Source: DATNPH01 sp036703315
GTDB lineage: Bacteria > Cyanobacteriota > Cyanobacteriia > Cyanobacteriales > Coleofasciculaceae
NCBI GenBank assembly: GCA_036703315.1
Contig: DATNPH010000157.1
Span: 1 to 64,000 of the forward strand
Reading direction: 5' to 3'
Length of the DNA: 64,000 bases
Shown: in pieces, positions 26,249 through 33,546 of the stretch
How the letters are laid out: the number at the start of each line of letters is the position of its first letter
How positions within the stretch are numbered: position 1 is the stretch's first letter
Position numbers and translations under genes: made by a program
Notes under the pieces: model-generated
The model's input: the letters and a program-made list of their open reading frames with translations, nothing else
Told to the model about the DNA's origin: nothing
Databases searched by the model: none

Positions 26249-27112
26249 CTAGGACTGACGACCACCACGTCCTCGCTTCGAAGATTTCCGCCGACGCCGA
26301 ACAATCAAAGAATTACTTTGCTTCTTCGGCTTCCGTGTTTTGGCTCCTAAAGCTGGCTTGCCCCAAGGCGTGACCGGACCGGATCTACCGATAGGTGCTC
26401 TTCCTTCACCGCCACCATGGGGGTGATCTACAGGGTTCATCACGCTTCCTCTCACCTGCGGACGACGACCTCTATGACGATTGCGACCCGCTTTACCCAA
26501 ACTTAGGTTCCTGTCATCGATGTTACCGACTTGTCCAATTGTCGCGTAGCACTCTCGACGCACCATTCGGACTTCAGTTGAAGGGAGCTTTAAGGTTACA
26601 TAATTGCCTTCTTTTGCTACGACCTGAGCCGTTGCACCCGCAGCACGAACAATTTGCCCACCTCGCCCTGGTGTCAGTTCCACATTATGAACAGTCGTTC
26701 CTAAAGGAATATTGCTTAAGGGTAAGGAATTGCCAACTTCGATAGGAGATTCTGGACCAGACAAAATGGTTGTACCCACTGTCAATCCAGAAGGATGAAT
26801 AATATATCGCTTTTCTCCGTCCTGATAGTAAACAAGTGCAACCCGAGCATTCCGGTTAGGGTCGTACTCAATTGCTACCACTTTGGCTGGGATATTGTGC
26901 TTATCACGGCGAAAGTCAACAATACGGTACAGCCGCTTGTGCCCCCCACCACGACGCCGACTGGTAATGACGCCGCGATTGTTGCGGCCTTTAACACGAT
27001 GCTTGTACTCAACTAGTGATTTTTCAGGCTCAGTCCGTGTGATCTCGGCAAAATCCGAGACACTAGCCTGACGTGTACCGGGAGTGTACGGTCGATAAGA
27101 ACGGATTCCCAT
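26249..27112 (-). CDS. rplB: 50S ribosomal protein L2
   Basis: A 287-residue L2, needed for subunit joining and peptidyl transfer. RSYRPYTPGTRQASVSDFAEITR, NNRGVITSRRRGGGHKRLYRIVDFRRDK, the catalytic-region GSVMNPVDHPHGGGEGRAPIGR (with the essential His of HGGG) and the basic tail are all present. The 106-nt spacer to rplW consists of TAGGTTATAAGGTTG-type tandem repeats. Confidence 0.98.
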   Translation of the reverse strand: MGIRSYRPYTPGTRQASVSDFAEITRTEPEKSLVEYKHRVKGRNNRGVITSRRRGGGHKRLYRIVDFRRDKHNIPAKVVAIEYDPNRNARVALVYYQDGEKRYIIHPSGLTVGTTILSGPESPIEVGNSLPLSNIPLGTTVHNVELTPGRGGQIVRAAGATAQVVAKEGNYVTLKLPSTEVRMVRRECYATIGQVGNIDDRNLSLGKAGRNRHRGRRPQVRGSVMNPVDHPHGGGEGRAPIGRSGPVTPWGKPALGAKTRKPKKQSNSLIVRRRRKSSKRGRGGRQS

Positions 27113-27119
27113 AATGAAG

Positions 27120-27195
27120 GATGTAGGTTATTAGGTTATAAGGTTGTAGGTTATAAAGTTTAGGTTATAAGGTTGCAGGTTATAGGGTTTGACTA
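27120..27195. repeat. Degenerate tandem microrepeat in the rplW-rplB spacer
   Basis: About five imperfect copies of a GTAGGTTATAAG-like unit fill the spacer. It does not look protein coding. Sister spacers in the same operon contain different but similarly simple words. Confidence 0.7.
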
Positions 27196-27218
27196 TCCAA
27201 CATCCAACCTTTCAACCG

Positions 27219-27530
27219 TTAAACTTCTGGGAACAGAGTAATCGAATCTCCAGCGGCTAAGGTCACAATCGCTCGCTTGTAGTGCGGCTTGTAACCAATA
27301 AATTTGCCGACTCGACGCTTTTTACGCGGTGGACGTAGGGTATTAACGCTAGTAACCTTAACCTCAAAAAGGCTTTCAATTGCCGCTTTAATTTCTGGTT
27401 TTGTCGCTTTAAGAACCACTTCGAAGACGTACTTGTTTTGCTCCAGCAGTAACGTTGCCTTCTCTGTGACAATTGGGCGAAGCACCAAATCGGCAAGCTC
27501 GCGGGGATTATATTCAGTTACTTTAGGCAC
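27219..27530 (-). CDS. rplW: 50S ribosomal protein L23
   Basis: A 103-residue L23 at the tunnel exit, the docking site of trigger factor and SRP. LADLVLRPIVTEKATLLLEQNKYVF, VLKATKPEIKAAIESLFEVKVTSVNTL and KKRRVGKFIGYKPHYKRAIVTL are conserved. I choose GTG 27530 because AGGAGG lies 6 nt upstream; an ATG at 27554 would overlap rplD by 32 nt. With GTG the overlap with rplD is 8 nt. Confidence 0.96.
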   Translation of the reverse strand: MPKVTEYNPRELADLVLRPIVTEKATLLLEQNKYVFEVVLKATKPEIKAAIESLFEVKVTSVNTLRPPRKKRRVGKFIGYKPHYKRAIVTLAAGDSITLFPEV

Positions 27531-28155
27531 CGTGAACCTCCTGAATTCTGGCAAGCGCTGCTTGGGTCGTTACAATCTTGTCAGCTGCCAGCACGTCATA
27601 AACATTCAAGCTGGTTGTTGTAATCAACTTGACCGTTGATAGGTTTCGCGCTGACAAGTAGACCATTTTGTCTATCTCAGGCACGATAATGAGAATTTTT
27701 GACTCAGGCTCAATGCCCCACCGGGCTAGCGCGGCTACTAGTTCCTTCGTCTTTGGTTGTGGCAGGTTGTCAATGAAGTCCTCCACCACAATCAAATCTT
27801 CGGTTCTACTCTGAAATGCTGTTCTCAAAGCTAAGCGCCACTCTTTGCGGTTCATTTTGAGCTTATAGTCTCTGGGTTTTGGACCAAAGATTACACCGCC
27901 ACCGCGCCATAGGGGTGAACGAATTGAGCCAGCACGAGCCCGACCAGTTCCCTTTTGCCGCCAAGGTTTGCGCCCTCCTCCGCTAACTTCTGCGCGGGTT
28001 TTAGTGGAGGCAGTGCCTTGACGAGCGTTCGCCAGTTGCATAACCACTGCCCGATGAACAATGTGAGCAGCGGTTTCTTCTTTGGCAACTCGCAAGTCCA
28101 GGGTCGCCTGCCCGACTTCTTCTCCTTGCCAGTTTCGCACTACACAATCAACCAT
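27523..28155 (-). CDS. rplD: 50S ribosomal protein L4
   Basis: A 210-residue L4 with a loop reaching the exit tunnel. QLANARQGTASTKTRAEVSGGGRKPWRQKGTGRARAGSIRSPLWRGGGVIFGP is the signature loop, and RKEWRLALRTAFQSR follows. In E. coli L4 also represses the S10 operon; whether it does so here is unknown. The 107-nt spacer from rplC contains heptamer repeats. Confidence 0.97.
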   Translation of the reverse strand: MVDCVVRNWQGEEVGQATLDLRVAKEETAAHIVHRAVVMQLANARQGTASTKTRAEVSGGGRKPWRQKGTGRARAGSIRSPLWRGGGVIFGPKPRDYKLKMNRKEWRLALRTAFQSRTEDLIVVEDFIDNLPQPKTKELVAALARWGIEPESKILIIVPEIDKMVYLSARNLSTVKLITTTSLNVYDVLAADKIVTTQAALARIQEVHGA

Positions 28156-28157
28156 AC

Positions 28158-28232
28158 TCTTTAGTCCTTAGTCCTTAGTCCTTAGTCATTCGTCCTTTTG
28201 TTCATGGTTCATAGTTCATAGTTCATAGCAAT
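28158..28232. repeat. Heptamer tandem repeats in the rplC-rplD spacer
   Basis: The spacer carries four successive copies of the 7-bp word TTAGTCC/CTTAGTC (about 28165-28192), then about four copies of AGTTCAT/GGTTCAT (about 28200-28228). Both blocks have period 7, as in the short tandemly repeated sequences known from filamentous cyanobacteria. Confidence 0.8.
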
Positions 28233-28262
28233 TAACAGTGAACAAGGAACACTAAACAATGA

Positions 28263-28898
28263 CTATCGACCGACCTTTGTGGTCGGTGTAATGCTCAAAA
28301 GCGCGCCTGGCTTTCCGGGAATCGCACCTTTAATCAGTATTAAGTTGCGCTCTGAGTCGACCCGCACCACCTGTAGCTTGCGAATTGTTACTCGTGCGCC
28401 CCCCAAACGACCCGCCATTCTCTTGCCCGGAAAAGTACGACCGGGAGTTGTTCCTGCACCAGTGGAACCAGGCAGGCGGTGGTTTTTGGAACCGTGAGCC
28501 ATGGGACCCCGCTTGAAATTGTGGCGCTTCTGATAACCAGCAAAACCACGACCAATACTTGTCCCCGTCACATCAACAATTTGACCAGCCGTAAACATGT
28601 CAGCCCTAACTGGCTGACCCAGCTCAAAAGTGCTGGTATCGTCTAGGCGATACTCTCGCAGGTGACGTAAGGGTGGGGCACTAGACTTATTTAAGTGACC
28701 TAGCTCCGGCTTGTTAAGCAGCTTAGGTCTGACTTCCTGATAACCAAGTTGAACAGCACTATAGCCATCCGTTTGCTTGGTTTTAATTTGTGTCACAGGG
28801 CAAGGGCCAGCTTGAACGACGGTGACAGGAATCGCTCTTCCTTCTTCATCGAACACTTGGGTCATGCCGAGTTTTGTGCCGAGGATACCGACAGACAC
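28263..28898 (-). CDS. rplC: 50S ribosomal protein L3
   Basis: A 211-residue L3, an early binder near the peptidyl transferase centre. VGILGTKLGMTQVFDEEGRAIPVTVVQAGPCPVTQIKT, FKRGPMAHGSKNHRLPGSTGAGTTPGR and KRMAGRLGGARVTIRKLQVVRVD are conserved. The start is GTG 28898 with AAGGAG 6 nt upstream; the reading frame runs open to 28952 but those extra residues are not family-like. It is the first gene of the supercluster; rpsJ (S10) is not adjacent. A 600-nt spacer separates it from ndhN. Confidence 0.96.
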   Translation of the reverse strand: MSVGILGTKLGMTQVFDEEGRAIPVTVVQAGPCPVTQIKTKQTDGYSAVQLGYQEVRPKLLNKPELGHLNKSSAPPLRHLREYRLDDTSTFELGQPVRADMFTAGQIVDVTGTSIGRGFAGYQKRHNFKRGPMAHGSKNHRLPGSTGAGTTPGRTFPGKRMAGRLGGARVTIRKLQVVRVDSERNLILIKGAIPGKPGALLSITPTTKVGR

Positions 28899-28922
28899 GG
28901 GTTTCTCCTTAAGTATAGACAT

Positions 28923-29505
28923 CACAGTGAGGCAGGATATTTGGTAAAGCACAAATCAGCTTTACCCGACAAATTTTGTCGTCCTGACTTCCTAAAGAGC
29001 AATCCTTTTACGTAAGAAGGCTTGCCTTCCAGTAGCCTTAGTAAAAGTTTTAGAGCCAGATTATGTGAACTGTTTTTAGGGTCAGTACTGGCTAGCTACG
29101 TCGCCTTGATTCTTCGGGACTTAAGTCGTAAACTTCTCAGTATCCCTGGGAGGCGAAAGTGCAAGTACGTATGGGTCAGAGACTGTTGACTCAAAGAGCT
29201 TTCCAGCTCTTACATCAACGGTATTGCACTTGCTCAGATTTAGGCAGAACAAACAAATAGCTTGTTAGTAAGCCGCCCCAAGCTTAAACCTATCGGTTCA
29301 AAAAACAGCACTTGTCGTGACCGCAGTTGTTTTTGATTAGCCGCGATTGGTCACGATCATTTACTGTAAATTATTTTTCTACATTTGTCTAGTAAATCCC
29401 TGACGTTGTTGCAAACAAATTGCAGTTGATCAGGCATAACCGCCCATCACTTATAATAACCCCTAATAGGAATTAACAAAACTTAAAGCGGAATAGGAGG
29501 CTGAG
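28923..29505. promoter_or_regulatory. Long divergent spacer between rplC and ndhN with nested hairpin
   Basis: No gene is apparent. The spacer must hold the promoters of the ribosomal supercluster (minus) and ndhN (plus). At 29157-29231 three stems nest neatly: AAGTGCAA (29157-29164) with TTGCACTT (29224-29231), GTTGA (29185-29189) with TCAAC (29215-29219), and AAGAGCT (29194-29200) with AGCTCTT (29205-29211) around a TTCC loop. This may be a 5' leader structure of the rplC transcript, but the strand is not fixed by sequence. Confidence 0.5.
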
Positions 29506-29985
29506 ATGGCACTGCTTACAACTGGCAATTCATTCATCCGCAACCTCGAACAAACGGGTTCATTGGCACTATATGCACCTTTAGAAGGAGGATTTGAAGG
29601 GCGTTATCGGCGACGCCTACGGGCAGCAGGTTATACCACCTTAAGCCTCACAGCGAGAGGGTTGGGAGACTTAGCGGCTTATCTGACTGGAGTTCATGGA
29701 GTTCGTCCTCCTCATTTGGGCAAAAAAGACATGGGCAAAGGCGCAGCAGTCGGTGAAATTTACTTCATACCACCGGTGGTGAACTATCAACTAGAACATC
29801 TGCCTCCTAAGTCAAAGGGTTTAGTACTGTGGATTCTGGAAGGCTTTGTTTTATCTCGTCAGGAAATTGAATATTTAACTACTTTGACCAAGCAAGAACC
29901 ACGAGTGAAAGTGGCTGTAGAAATGGGAGGCGATCGCTACTTCCGTTGGACACCACTCAAAGAGACCTTATCCGATGTTGCCTGA
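29506..29985 (+). CDS. ndhN: NAD(P)H-quinone oxidoreductase subunit N
   Basis: A 159-residue NdhN, a peripheral-arm subunit specific to the photosynthetic NDH-1 complex, which works in respiration and cyclic electron flow at the thylakoid. YAPLEGGFEGRYRRRLRAAGY, LTARGLGDLAAYLTGVHGVRPPHLGK and PKSKGLVLWILEGFVLSRQE are highly characteristic. ATG follows AGGAGG at 6 nt. It is a lone gene, divergent from the ribosomal supercluster and upstream of the vWA genes. Confidence 0.97.
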   Translation: MALLTTGNSFIRNLEQTGSLALYAPLEGGFEGRYRRRLRAAGYTTLSLTARGLGDLAAYLTGVHGVRPPHLGKKDMGKGAAVGEIYFIPPVVNYQLEHLPPKSKGLVLWILEGFVLSRQEIEYLTTLTKQEPRVKVAVEMGGDRYFRWTPLKETLSDVA

Positions 29986-30150
29986 GTTGAGGCTGCCTAA
30001 GAACTAGTACTAATACATCAGTTGACCTTCATAGGTTGCGGTAATTAGCTTAACGGCGTAAAAGTTACCTTTATAACTCCCCCAATACCCTAGTTCAGAA
30101 TCTGGGTTTGATACCCTTGAAAAATACTGAGCAGATTGGGGGATATTTTC

Positions 30151-30756
30151 ATGCTAGAAGAGCGTGACTATACGTTAATCATCGACAAAAGCGGCAGCAT
30201 GTCAATTCGAGACCAGTTGGGTAATAAAAGCCGCTGGGAAGTCATGCAAGAGTCCACCCTAGCCATAGCCAGTAAATGCGAAGAATTTGACCCAGACGGT
30301 ATTACTATCTACTTATTTTCTGGTCGCTTCAGACGCTACGACAATGTGACGGCTACCAAAGTTGCACAAATATTCAAAGAAAACGAGCCATCTGGTCGTA
30401 CTGATTTGGCTAGTGTACTCCAAGATGCCACTAGCAACTACTTTCAACGTAAATCTGCCCGTCAGACAAAGCCCAATGGGGAGACAATCCTCGTCGTTAC
30501 GGATGGTGAGCCAGATGACCGCAAAGCTGTAATGAAGGTAATTATAGAAGCATCACGACGGATGGATCGGGATGAAGAGTTAGCAATTTCCTTTGTTCAA
30601 GTCGGTACGGATGCTCAGGCAACCAAGTTTCTTAAAGTCCTGGATGATGACCTGCCAGGAGCTGGTGCGAAGTTTGACATAGTAGACACAATTACCTTTG
30701 ATGATATGGAGGACATGACCCTGACGGAAGTTTTACTCAATGCCATTGTTGATTAG
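30151..30756 (+). CDS. vWA domain protein, copy 1
   Basis: A 201-residue protein consisting of one von Willebrand factor A domain. The MIDAS metal site is complete: DKSGSMS near residue 10, the threonine in SGRTDLASVL and the aspartate in VVTDGEPDD. No signal peptide is seen, so it is cytoplasmic and resembles the TerY-like vWA group. It is about three-quarters identical by eye to the copy at 31372. The start is ATG 30151. An Slr1339-type gene follows after 27 nt, which suggests co-transcription. Confidence 0.88.
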   Translation: MLEERDYTLIIDKSGSMSIRDQLGNKSRWEVMQESTLAIASKCEEFDPDGITIYLFSGRFRRYDNVTATKVAQIFKENEPSGRTDLASVLQDATSNYFQRKSARQTKPNGETILVVTDGEPDDRKAVMKVIIEASRRMDRDEELAISFVQVGTDAQATKFLKVLDDDLPGAGAKFDIVDTITFDDMEDMTLTEVLLNAIVD

Positions 30757-30783
30757 GAGAGTTTGTTAACAGGGATCAAAGGC

Positions 30784-31266
30784 ATGGAATCTATAGATGA
30801 CTTATTAGCGCAACTCAAAGCTGAGTATCAGGAACAAGAGCAAGCTGAACAACCTAAAAAACCGCTTTTGTTTGAGGAGAAAGAATTTAAGTCACCACCT
30901 GTGTCACCGACTTATCAAACTCAGCTTTCTGCACACAATTGGCTATCTCCCGTTGAGGATAACCTGTTAGCGCAAGTTAAGGCTGAGTTTGAGGAACAAG
31001 ATCAGGTAGACGAATTTAAAAGACAACAGCAGCAAACAGAAGAACAACTTCGAAAAGAGCAACAACTCCGAGAAGAACAACTTAGAGCAGAACAAAGACG
31101 GCAACGAAGACGAGAGGCACTAACTCAGGAAGCAAGGGAGTGGCTAAAAAACTTAAATCCCCGTTCAGAAGAAGGTAGGTGGTTTGAAGAGTTTTCTTAT
31201 TCCTACTCCTCCAAACTGGAGGCGGCAATTGATTATCTAGAAGCCTTACGGGAAACTCATCGCTAA
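30784..31266 (+). CDS. Slr1339-family salt-stress-type protein
   Basis: A ~160-residue protein that I recognise as the Slr1339 family of cyanobacteria, described as salt-stress related; its biochemical role is unknown. It has two similar short modules near the N-terminus (IDDLLAQLKAEYQEQ and DNLLAQVKAEFEEQ), a Gln/Glu/Arg-rich coiled coil around residues 75-115, and the conserved C-terminal block WLKNLNPRSEEGRWFEEF with KLEAAIDYLEAL. The start is ATG 30784 (MESIDDLL). It lies between two vWA paralogues in one orientation. Confidence 0.75.
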   Translation: MESIDDLLAQLKAEYQEQEQAEQPKKPLLFEEKEFKSPPVSPTYQTQLSAHNWLSPVEDNLLAQVKAEFEEQDQVDEFKRQQQQTEEQLRKEQQLREEQLRAEQRRQRRREALTQEAREWLKNLNPRSEEGRWFEEFSYSYSSKLEAAIDYLEALRETHR

Positions 31267-31371
31267 AAGAGACAGACGCAACGCTTGACGAGGTTTTTTG
31301 GGCGTCGTATAGGCTTAGAGTAGGAAATGTTGACACTTAGGGGAGGTTATTCTCTAGTGGGAGGTTCTATT

Positions 31372-31974
31372 GTGGAAGACCGTGACTATACATTAATCAT
31401 CGATAAAAGTGGCAGTATGTCAACTCCAGACCAACCGGGTGGCAGAAGTCGCTGGGATACTGCACAGGAATCTACCTTGGCGTTGGCAAGAAAATGTGAG
31501 CAGTTTGACTCAGATGGAATCACAGTTTACCTATTCTCCGGTCGCTTTAAACGCTACGACAATGTGACCTCAAGCAAGGTAGGTCAAATTTTCCAAGAGA
31601 ACGACCCTATGGGTACAACTGATCTTGCCAGTGTTCTGAAGGATGCTACGGATCGCTACTTTCAACGTAAGGGATCTGGTCAGACAAAGCCAAATGGAGA
31701 GACGATTTTAGTTGTAACGGATGGGGAGCCAGATGACCGCAAAGCGGTGATGCGAGTCATCATTGAGGCATCGAGGCAGATGGAACGGGATGAAGAACTA
31801 GCGATTTCACTGATTCAAGTTGGGACGGATTCAACGGCTACTCGATTTCTTAAAGCACTGGATGATGAGCTCCAAGGCGCTGGAGCCAAGTTTGATATTG
31901 TGGACACGATTACGCTGGATGATATGGAGAACTTAACTCTAGCGGAAGTCCTGCTCAACGCCATCAACGATTAA
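31372..31974 (+). CDS. vWA domain protein, copy 2
   Basis: A 200-residue vWA-domain protein, paralogue of the one at 30151. MIDAS elements are DKSGSMS, GTTDLASVL and VVTDGEPDD. I use GTG 31372 because GGGAGG lies 6 nt upstream and the resulting N-terminus (MEDRDYTLIID) matches the first copy (MLEERDYTLIID); an ATG at 31327 has no matching counterpart. It follows the Slr1339-type gene by 105 nt and ends the trio. Confidence 0.88.
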   Translation: MEDRDYTLIIDKSGSMSTPDQPGGRSRWDTAQESTLALARKCEQFDSDGITVYLFSGRFKRYDNVTSSKVGQIFQENDPMGTTDLASVLKDATDRYFQRKGSGQTKPNGETILVVTDGEPDDRKAVMRVIIEASRQMERDEELAISLIQVGTDSTATRFLKALDDELQGAGAKFDIVDTITLDDMENLTLAEVLLNAIND

Positions 31975-32275
31975 AGATGAGGGAAAGTGACAGGTTGACG
32001 GCTATCACTGTTGACGAGCCTAGGCGTAAAAAAACTTAATCTTAGATAAGTGAGAATAACTTTACTTCTCTTTTTAGAGACTTTAGTAAGGCTTGAACCA
32101 CTAGATTTAGCGTAAAGGCGAGGGTTACTTCCCCATATCTGTATTTAGGGGTGAAAAAACTAGCGATCGCACAGATTGGAGGAGGTAACCCGTGCTACCA
32201 CCCTTGACAATTTTCCTCCCTTAAACCCTTAAAATTCATCTCCCCATTTTTGGCACAACGTTTTAGCATATAGGG
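31975..32275. other. Spacer upstream of ldpA
   Basis: No gene seen in about 300 bases. A HIP1 octamer and a short GGAGGAGGTAACC segment with a downstream complementary GGTxxCCTCC-like stretch (about 32176-32218) could fold into a weak hairpin. The promoter of ldpA presumably lies here but is not distinct. Confidence 0.3.
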
Positions 32276-33469
32276 GTGAGTGAACTGTACTATCCCTTAC
32301 TTTCCCTAAGGGAGGGTCATTGGTTTAAGCTCATCTGCGGAGCCAGCTTCCAACACCTCCCTGCCGTTCGAAACCTAACACTGGCTTATACCCTCGCCGG
32401 CGCTGATTGCATTGATGTCGCAGCTGATCCGGCGGTTATTGAGGCGGCTAAAGATGCCTTACAAGTTGCCGAGGTACTAGGTGGTGCGGCACAAGCGGAA
32501 GGGTTTGGATACAGGAGCCGACCGTGGCTGATGGTTAGCTTGAATGATGGGGAAGACCCGCATTTTCGCAAAGCAGAATTTAATCCGGATTTATGTCCGG
32601 TAGACTGCCCCCGTCCCTGCGAAAAGATTTGCCCAGCCGAAGCAATAGTTTTTCAGAATGCTAGTGAAGGCGTCTCTGGAGTGGTCGATAAACGTTGCTA
32701 TGGCTGTGGTCGTTGTCTGCCCGTTTGCCCGGAAAAGCTAATTCATACCCGCTCCTACGTATCAACACCCGAGGCGATCGCAGAACTTATTCTACAAGAT
32801 GGCGTTGACGCTGTAGAAATTCACACAAAAGTCGGTCACTATGGTGATTTTCAACGCCTCTGGAAAGCGATCTCTCCCTGGATAAATCGGCTCAAGCTCG
32901 TAGCAATTAGCTGTCCAGATGGCGAAGGTCTAATTGATTACCTTTGGGCAGTCTACAACCTAATAACGCCACTACCGTGCTCCTTAGTCTGGCAGACCGA
33001 TGGTCGTCCCATGAGTGGTGACATCGGCATCGGTGCTACTCGTGCTGCTGTGAAACTCTCTCAGAAAGTACTAGCTGCTGGATTACCGGGATACGTACAG
33101 CTGGCTGGGGGTACCAACAGCCACACAGTCGCCAAACTTAAAGCCGTTGGGCTACTTAATGATTGGGCAATTGGGAATCGAGAATCGGGAATTGGGCATT
33201 GGGAATCTTCCCCTACTCCCCACGCCCTATCTTATGTGGCTGGTGTTGCTTACGGTAGTTATGCCCGTGTCCTACTCGCGCCGATTTTGGACGAATTGGA
33301 AAACATTAGTGGTGAAGAAGTTGATGCAAATCTGGCATCGGGTCAAAATCTATCCCTTGGACACCTGGAAAAGTTACCAACTTTACTGTGGCAGGCGGTG
33401 GCAAGCGCTGACTCTCTTGTTTCACAGCTAAAGTCATCGAGAAATCTGCTGCAAGCAATACCTAACTAA
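32276..33469 (+). CDS. ldpA: LdpA, iron-sulfur protein of circadian clock input
   Basis: A 397-residue protein homologous to LdpA, which in Synechococcus elongatus senses redox/light and adjusts the circadian period. Two ferredoxin-like cysteine clusters are visible: CPVDCPRPCEKICP near residues 104-117 and CYGCGRCLPVCP near residues 139-150. The start is GTG 32276. A striking oddity is an in-frame microrepeat at about residues 296-317, encoding IGNRESGIGHWESSP, which looks like an inserted spacer repeat; the frame and the C-terminal part (LSYVAGVAYGSYAR) remain intact. Confidence 0.9.
   Translation: MSELYYPLLSLREGHWFKLICGASFQHLPAVRNLTLAYTLAGADCIDVAADPAVIEAAKDALQVAEVLGGAAQAEGFGYRSRPWLMVSLNDGEDPHFRKAEFNPDLCPVDCPRPCEKICPAEAIVFQNASEGVSGVVDKRCYGCGRCLPVCPEKLIHTRSYVSTPEAIAELILQDGVDAVEIHTKVGHYGDFQRLWKAISPWINRLKLVAISCPDGEGLIDYLWAVYNLITPLPCSLVWQTDGRPMSGDIGIGATRAAVKLSQKVLAAGLPGYVQLAGGTNSHTVAKLKAVGLLNDWAIGNRESGIGHWESSPTPHALSYVAGVAYGSYARVLLAPILDELENISGEEVDANLASGQNLSLGHLEKLPTLLWQAVASADSLVSQLKSSRNLLQAIPN
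33164..33226 (+). repeat. In-frame GGGAATC microrepeat inside ldpA
   Basis: Variants of TTGGGAATC, GAGAATC, GGGAATT and TTGGGCATT stand in tandem, followed by CTTCCCCTACTCCCC. The same word family appears in the non-coding spacer at about 35372-35432. Here it adds roughly 20 residues to LdpA without breaking the frame. Confidence 0.75.
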
Positions 33470-33546
33470 GCCGAAAAGTTTAGTAAAAACGAATTTTCAA
33501 GAAACCCACCGACAACAGCAGCGATCGCTGTATTAAATACGACCCT

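Noticed and set aside
26395..27071. Plus-strand open frames opposite rplB and other ribosomal genes
   Set aside because: They are antisense shadows of strongly conserved ribosomal proteins with no start signals.
20701..28898. Missing rpsJ, rpsN and rpmD in the ribosomal cluster
   Set aside because: Their absence at these places is normal for cyanobacteria, so not a finding.
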